NCBI GenBank assembly: GCA_964035545.1
Contig: OZ037771.1
Location: 14,948,633 to 15,012,632 of the forward strand
DNA: 64,000 nucleotides
From: Bugula neritina
Taxonomy: Eukaryota; Bryozoa; Gymnolaemata; Cheilostomatida; Bugulidae
Direction: 5' to 3'
Shown here: one piece after another, positions 25,015 to 36,455 of the stretch
Layout of the letters: each line of letters opens with the position of its first letter
Numbering within the stretch: the stretch's first letter is position 1
The notes under the pieces: generated by a model
What the model saw: only the letters and a program-made list of their open reading frames with translations
Told to the model about the DNA's origin: nothing
Database searches by the model: none
Program-made: the position numbers and the translations under genes

Positions 25015-25020
25015 AATAAA
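25015..25020 (+). terminator. Polyadenylation signal of copy 1 peptide gene
   Basis: AATAAA lies 216 bp after the stop codon, in a 3' UTR that is almost identical to that of copy 2, where the signal is kept at 38938-38943. Confidence 0.75.
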
Positions 25021-25672
25021 GCTGCACTTACTTCATGAATTTAATTTAATTTTGTTTTGTGACATAAATATAATATCACACTATTTCCAGTTTCAACTAA
25101 AATAAATAACAGCAATTGTATTTATTTTGCTTAATAGATAGATAAATTTCTATTTCGATTAAAAAACCCTTTATCTGAAAAGAAAGGAAAAATTTAATTT
25201 TTGAATGATAAGGAAATACCACTTGAATTTGTAAAATCTCTTTCCTAAATTTCAAAAATGGATTGGTGTATTGCTATGTAATATATTCATCTATTATAAG
25301 AAGTAGAAAGTATAGCATTTTTAATAATTATGAATTGATTCCTGTTATACATTAGAAGTCTTAAAAAGCCTGCAAAAAATTAATTAATCCTAATTATGAT
25401 GATGCATAGAAGCTAAGTTATATAAAGCTTTTATAAATATTATTGTAATGTAAATCAAAATGGGAAGATAAAATTAGCAAAGAAACTTTCAACTTCTTTT
25501 TCCATTTTCTGCAAAGCAAATTTTACTTCAATCTACCATCTCTCATATAAAGAACCATGTAGGCATTGATGTGATCTAAATCAAAATGAATATTCCATAC
25601 AATGTAAGCTAAAGATATGTTTAAAATTGAATGAATAAAAAAGTAATATAAATTGTGTAGTTTAAAAGATAA

Positions 25673-25674
<2 letters not shown>

Positions 25675-25740
<66 letters not shown>
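25675..25740. repeat. (TA)n microsatellite, left of the inverted-repeat element
   Basis: A pure TA run directly abuts the left terminal inverted repeat of the 25741-26679 element. Together with the array at 26680-26750 it is the split remainder of one TA array, which is unsplit in copy 2. Confidence 0.9.
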
Positions 25741-25744
<4 letters not shown>

Positions 25745-26675
25745 ATGGCTGCTGTCATTTTTGGTCTCTTGGGGGTCATCCAAAATTTTTACTTTTTGAT
25801 GTGGATAAATAGAGTAGGTCTTTGTGATCACATTGCACTTTAAATTTTTAAAATCAGTCAAATAGAACCAGAAATATGCCAGGTTATACACACAGCGGTC
25901 CACAACAAACGACTTTTATTATTGCGAGTAATTAACAGTCAAAGTTCGGCAACTCAAAATTGTACTAAATTCGTTGTTTATCTACCTAGCAACAGTGTCT
26001 TCAATTAGCTCCATCAGCCCAAAAGTTAGTTACCAGGGGTGGTTTTTTATGCTGATCATGAGAATATTAATTTAAAATTCACATCTGCAATATCTTAATC
26101 AATATTTCAGAGTTGAGTTCAGTATAATGAGAACATTTTGATGATTATCCTGAGAGATTAATACTATAATGCCACGTGGATTCATAATAAAATCTAACTC
26201 TTTTGTATCACTGTTGTCACTAAGTTCATCATTACTATTATCACCACTACTCTTCAGTCCTTGTCCTTAATTTTCAATGTAGAAACATTCTTTTAAATTG
26301 TCAATATCTGTTATCTATTAACTTGCAGCGCGATCCAGTCGCCATGTTTATTATTAGTAACAATTCTCAGTCAAATTATACTTAATTACGTTGCGCTCTA
26401 CACTACGCTGCTATTTTAACTATTGGTAAAGTTCCCGATATTATGCTCTAATCACGTGACCAGCTTGCCAACCATGGAATGGCTCATTAAATCACCAATC
26501 ATTCATAAACCATAGCAGATATCACAAAACTGATTGGACAGCTAGAAAGAGCACATGTTAATTGACTATTGCACACTAAAAGCTAAAACTGACCTATTTA
26601 TGACAACTATAGATAAAACCCCTTATAACTAACAATAGCGAATAATGCCAAGAGACCAAAACTGACGGGAGCCAT

Positions 26676-26679
<4 letters not shown>
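25741..26679. mobile_element. 939-bp non-autonomous DNA transposon with 32-bp terminal inverted repeats
   Basis: The left end TGTGATGGCTGCTGTCATTT and the reverse complement of the right end TGTGATGGCTCCCGTCAGTT agree at 29 of 32 positions (25741-25772 against 26648-26679). The interior has no protein frame, so it would depend on a transposase in trans. It sits inside a TA array, so the target duplication (TA or TATA) cannot be resolved. Copy 2 of the segmental duplication has only TA repeat at this point, which dates the insertion after the duplication unless copy 2 lost it. The superfamily is not recognised; TA targeting would suit Tc1/mariner-like elements. Confidence 0.8.

Positions 26680-26750
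<71 letters not shown>
26680..26750. repeat. (AT)n microsatellite, right of the inverted-repeat element
   Basis: A pure AT run of about 70 bases follows the right terminal inverted repeat and ends at CATGTATATATAG, a sequence also found beside the copy 2 array. Confidence 0.9.
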
Positions 26751-26752
<2 letters not shown>

Positions 26753-27130
26753 TGTATATATAGATTGTTGTTTACTTGTTTGCTTGACTATAAATTTGTC
26801 AACAACTTTTGCACTTCTTCTGAAAAAAGTTATTAGTCCCAATTTAGACACAACACATTGATACTGTTTTCTTACAGTCTTTATTAGACCCAAACTACAT
26901 TGGATCAATGGAGAGCACAACTTCTTATTTACATGGAACATCCTGTAAGAAGCTACAATTGTAGCTTTTCATAAATCAATTGGTCAGATTGGTCAAGCCT
27001 GCTCTGCCATTCTGAGATATAGAAAATAAATAAATTCATTATAGGTCGGTTGGATATACCTCCACAAAAACCTGTAACAGTATCTATTATAATTAGTTTA
27101 TCTTGAGAACTGTATTTATACAACTCATGC

Positions 27131-27310
27131 AAGTTTATAGTGAGAAACTCTTGATGGAAAAGGCATCTGTTAAAGTGGGCTAAGGACTTATTTGAATGAG
27201 GCGCAGGAGAAATTATGACTGGATGCTCTCCCTAACATCACCAATGACCTTTGTCTGGGCTCGAACCCATGACCTCGTGTTTACTAGGCAAACACTATTT
27301 AGTAGCATAG
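27131..27310 (-). mobile_element. tRNA-derived SINE, copy 1 locus
   Basis: Read on the minus strand it gives a tRNA-like head with a box-B-like GGGTTCGAGCCC, then the body GGTGATGTTAGGGAGAGCAT, CTCCTGCGCCTCATTC and CCATCAAGAGTTTCTCACTA. The same body occurs at 40768-40985, 57578-57735 and 63477-63640. The matching insertion at 41357-41538 in copy 2 shows that it predates the segmental duplication. The 5' part of the head has drifted. Confidence 0.75.
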
Positions 27311-30300
27311 ATTTTATTGGTTGTCACTAAATTATCCTAATTGTAAACATCAATATCTTACAGTCCCAAGAAAGTACAACTGTTCTATAAGAAGCTTACT
27401 CACATACCTAAATACTATAGATATATAAATACTACAAATTCGTGAACCCACAACGGTATTTTAATACTCTGGCGTTGAGTAGTATGACAATATGCAATGC
27501 TACTGGTTTTATTCTATGCAGACTCTTGGACAAAATGCTGTAACTTAAATGTAAGTGTCAGACTTGGTAACTATTGAAATATGTTATGTGTTTATTGATA
27601 AAACCGTTGTCAGTTATTTTAAGATAATTCTTGTTGAGTCTTTTAGTCGCCCACTTTGTTCTATTTTCAGCTAGTTTTGTTTATTTATTTTAATAAAGTA
27701 ATTGCTCAATGTGTTAAACAATCTGAAAATGAAGTCATTGTTGATTATAGTACTTTAAGTAGTCTTTTCTTTCCTGTGTTATGTAATAGTTCAGTATTTG
27801 CAGACCATATGAGTTGAGCTGTCTGTGAGCTGGTGCAGCAAAGCTCTGTGAAATGCTTACATGCAACCAGATGAGTATTGATACAAAATTACTTTCACAT
27901 GAGGATTCTCACTATTTATACTGATAATGAATATTGTCTGCCAGAAAAAATCTCCAAGATTTCTATGCCTAATTTCACTCCAAACACCTAGCTAATTCTA
28001 GTCAAATGTGGGTATATAGTGACAGCACACTTGAGTCATTTTACTTATTTACAGTACACACACGAAACCTCCAGTTTTTAGCTGTTTTCCCCAATTTAGC
28101 TGGTAATGTATATGGGCTTTTGCCCAAAACTAATAGCATATATCAATAAATATAACTAAATAATCAAGGTTATTTTTAATTTTGCTTAATTTCTCATGAT
28201 TTTTCCTAATTATTTAGCTAATTTGGATGTGCGACAGTGCGCTTTAATGTTAGGGAATTTCTCCCAGCAATTCTTTTGCTAGATGCATTATTAAGACCAG
28301 TACATAAAAATACCACATAATATAGTAAATCTCAATGGATTTTGAGCCAAATTAAATGTTAGGTCATTATTTGCTGATGTGTACTGAATGAAGTAAAATG
28401 ACTCACTTAAACATTTTGCTGCAAAGTTTGATAATGCATGAAGATGCTATATTACTTCATTCATTTCTAAATTGATTTAGTTTTTATCAATTCATGCTTT
28501 GTTCTGGTCAAATAATAGTTTCTGATATCTTATAATTTTGATAAATGATATGCTATATAGTTTTTGAGATTTAATTAGTTTATTTGGGCCTTTGCATTTA
28601 TTATTCAGTTTTACTTTGTTTTAATGGTTTCCTGTATTATACGAGTTTAATATTCAATCTCATTTATATCATTCTTTACAATATGCAAGCAATGTACATG
28701 GTGCAGTATAATTAATATGGCTTATCTCTACATTCGATTTATTGTAACTTACATATATAGACTGCATGGATCTTTTGAGCTCTTTTGAGCTTATTATAGT
28801 GTCACAATATGAACCAATGTTTAAATTGCAAAATAATACTCTTATTGGATAGGAAATTCCTGAGTGTAAGAATTTAGAATGTCAAACTAATCATTTGCAC
28901 TTGACAACCACTAAGCAAGAAATTACTTCCTTACTTTTTAAGAGAGCAGTTAAGCATGATTAATGTGTTTTGGGATAAATTTTAATATAATATTTAAAAT
29001 TTTCCTGAACCACATTAATCATGCAATATGCAATGTAATGCAAAGTATTTGTTGCTACGGCAACGTAAATGTATCCAATTTCATGAAAGTGCAGTAAAGT
29101 TGGTAAGTCAAGATAATTGAAAGCCTAGTAAAAATATTCTATAATATTTTGAAAATTGAAGCATCTAAGTTTTTTGAGATACATCCGTTAATAATCTGAA
29201 GCATTACATTTTAGAATATTAATATTTTGTTGGTGTTAATGCGCAACAATTTTAGGAATTCAGACTGGAAAATCACTGGTATATAGAAAATGTATTTTAA
29301 ATATAATTCTACTTTAAATAATATAGTATAAATATATTATAGTCATGCAAGGCAAACTACAGTATATGCACAAATGCCATCTTATACAGCACTTGGCATA
29401 GTGTTAATATAGTGTGTGTGAATGGCCAATTTTTTTATCATTATAGTTCTTAAAAAGCTTGAAAGGAATTCCTACTATATATTAAACAGTTTATTTAAGT
29501 TTTAAACTGGTTGGAGATTATATACTTCCACAAGCTTTCCATATGATTTATCGCTAGAAGGAATTTATCACTTAAGGCAAATAAAGCTGTCTATTAATAA
29601 TTTTGATTAATGCTACCTTGGCAGCTGGTATTCTTCACCATATCAAATGGCATATATAAATATAGATGTTCAGTTATATTGTGTTATTTATTCGTATAGG
29701 GATTATAGGTGTAACCACATTAACCATGAAAATGCCTAAAAAAAGTTTAATAATTCCAAATTGGTGAGCAAGAGTTTTAAAGCCAACTTCAAATTGGGCT
29801 CTTGCCTGAATTGACATGAACGTTTTTACTGTGCATCATATAATATAAGTTTTTTCATTATGTAAATTAATGTATTAGCTTCATATTGTTAAATTTTTGT
29901 GGATATAAAATATAAAGAGTTACACGAGCCTTTTGTTTCTATCTGTTTTTGTTTGTATATAATATAAATAGTTATACAATTGTTTTAATTTACTAGTCTT
30001 TGTTGCAAAAAAAACAGCTTCTTTATTTAGAATATTTTGTTGGCAAAGAGACTTTACAAGTGAAAATGTTTATATAGTATATTTTTCAAACTGATTTGTA
30101 AATGTGTTTTATTGGTTATATAGGAGCAATTGTTTAACTTAATTGGCATGTATCATGCTAGGCTAATATTTTTTTAGCAGCAAATCTAAAGGTAATGGCA
30201 AGAGAACTTTATAGCATGGTTTCTTATATAAAGCATATTTTGAAAGCCATTGTGTTAGCATGGTTTCAGAGTTACAGGTTTCTAGCTATATATAGCTGGG

Positions 30301-30889
30301 CAAACTATCAGGATAGACAACCCTATATATAATGAACTGTAACTTTAAGCAACCATGCATGTCTCAAGCACTGTGAACAGTGACACATTTTTAGACATAA
30401 GTAAATGAACATTCTACTGTGTGTTTTGTTAGAAAATAAGCCTACAATATTTATCTTAATATTCATTTGTTCTAACAGTTTAGAAACTGCCAGAACATAT
30501 GAATCTAGAAAAGTGCTGCATGCATGACTACAAAAAGAGTATAAAATAGGTTTATATGTATATCAAAATTTTAGCTAGGCCCCCACTTGGGTTCACTGAC
30601 TTCCCTGCTACAGACCAAGACCCTGCATGTTTGTAGATTCTTTAGAATTTCCCCAGCTGCATGTATTTGATATTGAAGACAGCCTTCCAAGGTCAAGTGT
30701 AGGCAGATGTGAGAAGCTGTGCTAACCGTACACGGTCTGTGTGAATGACTTTTTTAAGATTGTGATTTATGTAGTAGTTCATTTGTTTTTAGTAAATAGG
30801 ATATTGTTTGCTATAACAGCACAACCTATTTCCTTTTTGTGAATGTTTTGCTATAAGCTCTCCATTTTCTTTAAACATTTTAATTTCAG
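27311..30889 (+). other. Duplicated non-coding stretch between the two terminal exons, copy 1
   Basis: This AT-rich stretch is conserved with copy 2 until about 29690, where the copies diverge: about 1.2 kb here against about 0.23 kb in copy 2 before the next exon. No exon was identified. If the exon at 30890 is an alternative last exon, this is intron; otherwise it is intergenic. Confidence 0.5.
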
Positions 30890-31137
30890 CTTCATCAATT
30901 GTAAGCAGTACAACCTGCACTGGCACATCAATGGCCTGTGGTCTTAATCTTGCGGGTCTGAGGATCAGACATAGCTTTGAAGAATGTGGTCCACTACTTG
31001 AAATGCTACGTAGAGGAGGATCAAGAGGGGGTCATAGAGGAGGATCTAGAGGGGGTCGTAGAAGAGTGTTTAAAGGAGGTCATAGAAAAAACAGAGGCTG
31101 TGGTAAAGGTAGAAGAAGGAGATGTAGGCTAGGATAA
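30890..31137 (+). CDS. Second RG-rich terminal exon (possible alternative exon 5), copy 1
   Basis: After the acceptor TTTAATTTCAG the frame reads SSIVSSTTCTGTSMACGLN, then LAGLRIRHSFEECGP and a tail of GGSRGG, RRRVFKGG and RRRRCRLG before the stop. It aligns with exon 5 of the upstream gene: TTC-x-x-x-x-x-AC-x5-LGVRI...C against TTC-x5-AC-x5-AGLRI...C, followed by a basic Gly/Arg tail with two late cysteines and a terminal glycine. It starts in phase 1, as exon 5 does, so it could be spliced to exon 3 or exon 4. No signal-peptide exon of its own was found nearby. It is either an alternative last exon or the remnant of a third tandem gene. Confidence 0.6.
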
Positions 31138-31421
31138 ACTTTATAACTTTCTTAAATGCTTAGATTATATCACAGAGAGAAATATTAGTGTTAGAGTGAA
31201 CATTAGCTGGCAACTAAAACCTCTCATTTTTTGGCTCCTAAATTGACCAACAGTGAATAGAAATTAGTGTCAGGTACTGTTCACAGTGAATAGTATTGTG
31301 GTAAAATTGTGTATAGTAACTAATGCTTGTATTCCCCTTACTATTATTATCTTCATTCCCATGGAATGCGTGTTTTCTTAGATATACATCATTACATAGC
31401 CATAGTATTGTAACAGCTAAG

Positions 31422-31991
31422 TGTTATGTTGGCAATGATAGGATTAGCTATTATTCCCAGCTACTTATTACTACCGACGTGACTGGATTAGCTATTGTTT
31501 CTGACGGCTCACAGGAACACTTATATAATCAAGATAATCGGGATTTCCCTGCGAAGTTCGCTCGATTCGAGCGATTCCTTTATTCTAGCCCTGCGAATCC
31601 CCTGCGATTCGAGCGAATTCCCTCGAATTCGCTCGGAACATTCTGGTGGGAATGTTTCCCAACGTATAAAAGGAGGCCCTCAACACAGTAGAGTCAGTCT
31701 TCAGCCAGCAGCACAACAGGACACATCTCGGAGCTACCAAGCCAGGACAATAACACACTTAGTTAATTATCTTATACTTTGTTTACCAGTTTACTAGTAA
31801 GTTTTCCATACATGTAAGGAGTTGTCCTCCCTAACTGCTATTTTTGGATTTATATATATTATGGAGTAAATAAAGGGGATTGTGAGTATTACATTTCTTA
31901 TTTATTGTGCATAAATACCCTCCTACAAAGAGTCACTGTGTTCAATCAGCTAACAACCCACACCAATAATTGCATGCAGCGAATCATAACA
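31422..31991 (+). mobile_element. Candidate solo LTR
   Basis: The 570-bp stretch begins TGTTATG and ends CATAACA, a perfect 7-bp inverted terminus. Inside are a TATA box (TATAAAAGG, 31665-31673) and AATAAA (31869-31874) at LTR-like spacing. The region before the TATA box is GC-richer and full of CGATTCGAGCG-type palindromes. Flanking bases (CTAAG and TTCTA) do not form a duplication, so the boundaries or origin remain open. It differs from the BEL LTRs. No internal retroelement sequence is present. Confidence 0.6.
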
Positions 31992-32083
31992 TTCTACGCA
32001 TAAAATTATTACAGTATGTTAGATCAATGTTGATATAAAGAGTTGTGAAGTTGATTCTTTGTATTATTACAATGAGCCAAGTT
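31992..32083. other. Short spacer, nothing recognised
   Basis: This is AT-rich sequence between the solo LTR and the tandem array, without a detectable feature. Confidence 0.4.
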
Positions 32084-32347
32084 ATGTTCAATGGTGATCT
32101 TATATATGTTCAATAGTGATCTTGTTTATTTTCAATAGTGATCTTATATATGTTCAATATTGATATTATATATGTTTAATAGTGATCTTATTTATTTTCA
32201 ATAGTGATCTTATATATGTTTAATGGTGAGCTTATATATATTCAATGATGATCTTATTTATGTTCAATGGTGATCTTAGTTATGCTCAATGCTTTACTAA
32301 GTTATATTCAATGCTGAACTTATAAATGTTCCATGCTGCTCTAATGT
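32084..32347. repeat. 22-bp tandem repeat array, about 12 degenerate units
   Basis: The unit ATGTTCAATAGTGATCTTAT plus TT/AT repeats with an exact 22-bp period. The first nine units are close to the consensus, and the last three (from about 32282) are strongly drifted. There are no spacers, so this is a minisatellite and not a CRISPR-like array. Confidence 0.85.
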
Positions 32348-32639
32348 TTGTTGGAAATAAGCTTCTGCAAAAATTATTACCGATCATTCTGAACTAACTT
32401 GTTATAACTTCTAACCAGTATGAAAGTATGGTAATGTGGAGTTTATTGTATATGATAGTTAAATATAAGAAATGCAAAAAAGATTACTTCTAATGATTAA
32501 AACAAGATGAAAACATAAAATAAACATTTGCAGAATTTTTCTACGACTGTAAATTCAGTTAACTTTTCTCAATATTAGCAGAACCTGCTAAGACCGTAGT
32601 GTGTGTCATTACATTCTTGCTCTGTAGTGTAGCGATAAC

Positions 32640-32950
32640 CAAGCAGTTGTGGTGTGTAATGGTTAGCACACCTGTGTGCAAGTCCGAGGTCTGTGATAGG
32701 AAACCAAGTACCGGGAGGGGAGAGAAGTCTTATAACTAATTCTAGCGGTTAGTAAAGTGTGGTAGTACTCCGAGAGTAGTTGAGTGGCCAGGGGAGCCTG
32801 AAGAAGTAGGATAAAAAGGGCAGCTGAGTTCTTGAGAAGTGGGTGAGGTGCCATGTCGAGAGCACCCAGTAACACTTGTAATGTAGTGGTGAGTGCGTCT
32901 GCTTGCAGGCTGAAGGTCTCAGTATGATTTGAAGTTCTGTGGCGGTCAAC
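32640..32950 (+). mobile_element. tRNA-like SINE, composite
   Basis: Two tRNA-like heads lie in a GC-richer patch. The first reads TGTGGTGTGTAATGGTTAGC then CACCTGTGTGCAAGTCCGAG near 32648-32690. The second reads GTGGTGAGTGCGTCTGCTTG then GCTGAAGGTCTCAG and a box-B-like GATTTGAAGTT near 32888-32940. Neither folds into a complete tRNA by eye. The stretch between them (GGGAGGGG, CGAGAGTAG, GGTGCCATGTCG) contrasts with the AT-rich surroundings. It could be a dimeric SINE, distinct from the 27131-type family. Confidence 0.45.
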
Positions 32951-34856
32951 TTCTTTTTTTTGCTCCTATTCAGCATCTTTAAGTGCATGTTCTTGAAAAA
33001 TGTTATGGGATCTACAACAAAAGATAAAAGTTGTGTAATATTTAAACTGTATTAGTATGAACAGTAAAAATGTGGTTAAGATATACAATCACAAGCAGCG
33101 TAAATAAATTAAGTTCAACTTTGTAGAAGCTGAAGTCTAAGGCTAAAACTAATAGTATCAATAACACTAGCTATGAATTTCTCAGCATATTTTTAACGCC
33201 ATCATACCAATTGCTTGATGCTGAATAACTGTACAGGCTTTGGCAAACTTATGATCATTATGTTGCGTAGTGTTTGGGTTAGTTTGAGCTTATCAAAATT
33301 TACTAACAGTTTTGGCCATCATTTTATTTTACTTCTTTCTTAATTACAAATGCAAGAGCTGTTGGGCATAATTAGTTTAATTAATAGAAGTTTCTCTGCA
33401 TTAAAAATATCTCAAAATGTCAGAGAATCACAATTTAGGCTAGAGTCAGCATTTTATATGGACCCCTCATATTGAGATTACAGATAAGGTTCAATATGTC
33501 TATAAACTGATATAAACAAATAAAGTACTACCAAAAAAAATATTGCTACTTAAACATGTTTTTATATTTAATTGTGCTGTGCAAAGATAAATAAAAACAT
33601 AAACTGGTGGTACGGAAGTTTATAATTTTTTTTTTTTGTTACCGACTTTGCCAACTCACCACTAATACTGGCATTTTGGTACTTAGCTATAAAGTATAAA
33701 ACAAGAAGCTAGCTTGGCAGCTGCTTAAGGCCGGTAACTACTTGTAGGCTGCTAAACTGCATTATTAACAATGCTTCTACAATGGGGGGGAATTAAAATT
33801 AGTGAATTTAGCACAAATTGCTAGAAGGTGAAGTGGAAATAAAACGCTAAATTTTTTGGAAATAGATGGTTACAAGAAAACTCGCATCAAATTGATATAG
33901 GGATAGAGTAGTTTGGGAAATATCAGTCAATGCGGTTTTTTAAAAGTTATAGTTGCACAAATTCATATATCTGTCTACAGCAATAGTCATACTGTCATTG
34001 TGATATCAAATGACAATGTTGAGCAAATGATTGAGCTTACCCTTTGGCTTTGCTGCAATCAGCAATGACAATATCAGTTCCAAACTCTGAAAGAAAGTGA
34101 TCATCTTCTATCTCTACGAGGTAACTGCAACTTTTACCCATGTGATGAAATGATTCAATGTCTTCCATGTTGTGAGGTTGTTTGAAAGCACAAATTCACT
34201 GAATCTCAAAGCACAACCTCTTAGTCTGAGCTTCTGGTGTTTACTATGCCGGCAGAATATTTCTTCTGTCAATAGACCTGACTGAAAACTATGTGCTGTT
34301 ATGTAATAACCTTTGCTTTGCTCTGTCACTGCTTGGTAAGCCAGTTTCTCACCTTTGAATTACAATTTAAATACTTCTTTACTATAGCTCTGTTATGCAA
34401 CATTTTCTTTTGTTCCACCAGATAGCTTACACAACTTACTTAGGCTTTTGAAGTGGTTCACCTGATCTACAATTGACTATTCAGTGGCTTGTTTTATTAT
34501 TAATTTTAGGCTTCTTGTTGGAAACACATTTGTATGTTGGAATTTATTGGTGCATCTCCCTGATCTCTCTTTTACACACATTTTAAATTAGTTGGCTTTC
34601 CTTTCCATGAATAGAATTGACTAGTGAAGCCTAAACTGCCCATGCAAGAGATATGTGCAGTTGAAATTTTTTTGTTAATAAATTCAACTGCAGCCTTAGT
34701 TTTTGATAAACAGAGTGGGGCAATGTTTAACAAGTAACAAGCTATTTGAAAATATCTTAGGTTCATAGACATTGTGAAGTCATGAACACTAGGTTAAAGG
34801 AGTTCCATCCCACTTATATGCTTCTCAGTAAGGTTGTATTTTTTATTTTGATACAA

Positions 34857-34860
<4 letters not shown>
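32951..34860. other. Intergenic, one weak exon-like stretch
   Basis: Nothing firm was recognised. On the minus strand, 34168 to 34041 reads an ATG-initiated frame (MEDIESFHHMG... to ...IADCSKAKG) ending at a GTAAGC donor. Upstream of it another minus frame runs for about 70 codons. No family was recognised and no partner exon was found. Confidence 0.35.

Positions 34861-34922
<62 letters not shown>
34861..34922. repeat. (AT)n microsatellite
   Basis: This is a pure AT run of about 60 bases. It is a simple repeat with no coding meaning. Confidence 0.95.
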
Positions 34923-35850
<928 letters not shown>

Positions 35851-36393
35851 TATTATACATTTGGTAATAATGGTAATATGTTCATTTAGAATTATATAAT
35901 GCTTATACTAAAGCCACACACTATATATGCATGCTCTGATTCTTGTTCTATATTTTTAGAATAGTGAACTATGACTATAATTCATCCAGTGATTTCCTTT
36001 AATCTTACAACAAGTCAATCCATATCCTGTTAGCAAAAAAGTTCAAGGTATTCAAAATTCATAAAATATTTCTTAGATATTTCATGAATAAATAATCGCA
36101 TAGTTGATTATATCTTAACCATGTTATATGTCTTGATCAAAGAAGTTGAAATTGAAAACCTTTTCTTAGATAATGTTTTTTACTTTAACAATAAAGCATG
36201 GAATTATTGCTATATTGAATTCTGCATGAGCATAAAATTAAGCTATATTGATAAAGCTATTTTTAGCTGGGGCCAAAAAATGTTATCTTGCACTAATATT
36301 AAAATATTTCATAATTTAATTACTAATCAGATTTTAATCCGCTGCCATAAATCATTGTAAAACCGGTGATTGCTTTTCACCGATCACCATCTG

Positions 36394-36402
36394 TATAAAC
36401 GG
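36394..36402 (+). promoter_or_regulatory. TATA box of the copy 2 peptide gene, altered
   Basis: TATAAACGG replaces TATAAAAGG at the same distance before the ATG (36456). Flanking sequence is otherwise nearly unchanged, so the promoter may be weaker but is probably still usable. Confidence 0.65.
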
Positions 36403-36455
36403 CAGATTCTCCGTAAGCTGAATCATATTCTTGAGCTTTTCACTCAAAGGAAGAC

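Larger units (their letters stand above)
21931..31170 (+). repeat. Segmental duplication, copy 1
   Basis: From TTATACATTTGGTAATAATGG near 21920 to just beyond the exon at 30890-31137, the sequence aligns in the same orientation with 35.85-44.57 kb. Exons, introns, UTRs, an internal SINE (27131-27310) and non-coding stretches all match. The offset is about 13.9 kb over the first half and 13.4 kb at the end. Copy-specific insertions account for the change: a 939-bp inverted-repeat element here, and a SINE-containing block in copy 2. Introns look roughly 90% alike by eye; no alignment was computed. Confidence 0.9.

Noticed and set aside
31323-31797. 122- and 100-codon plus-strand frames
   Set aside because: Both lie in the solo LTR and its edge; neither has protein-like features beyond open reading.
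32084-32347. CRISPR-like array
   Set aside because: Units are contiguous with no spacers and lie in an animal genome; this is a minisatellite.
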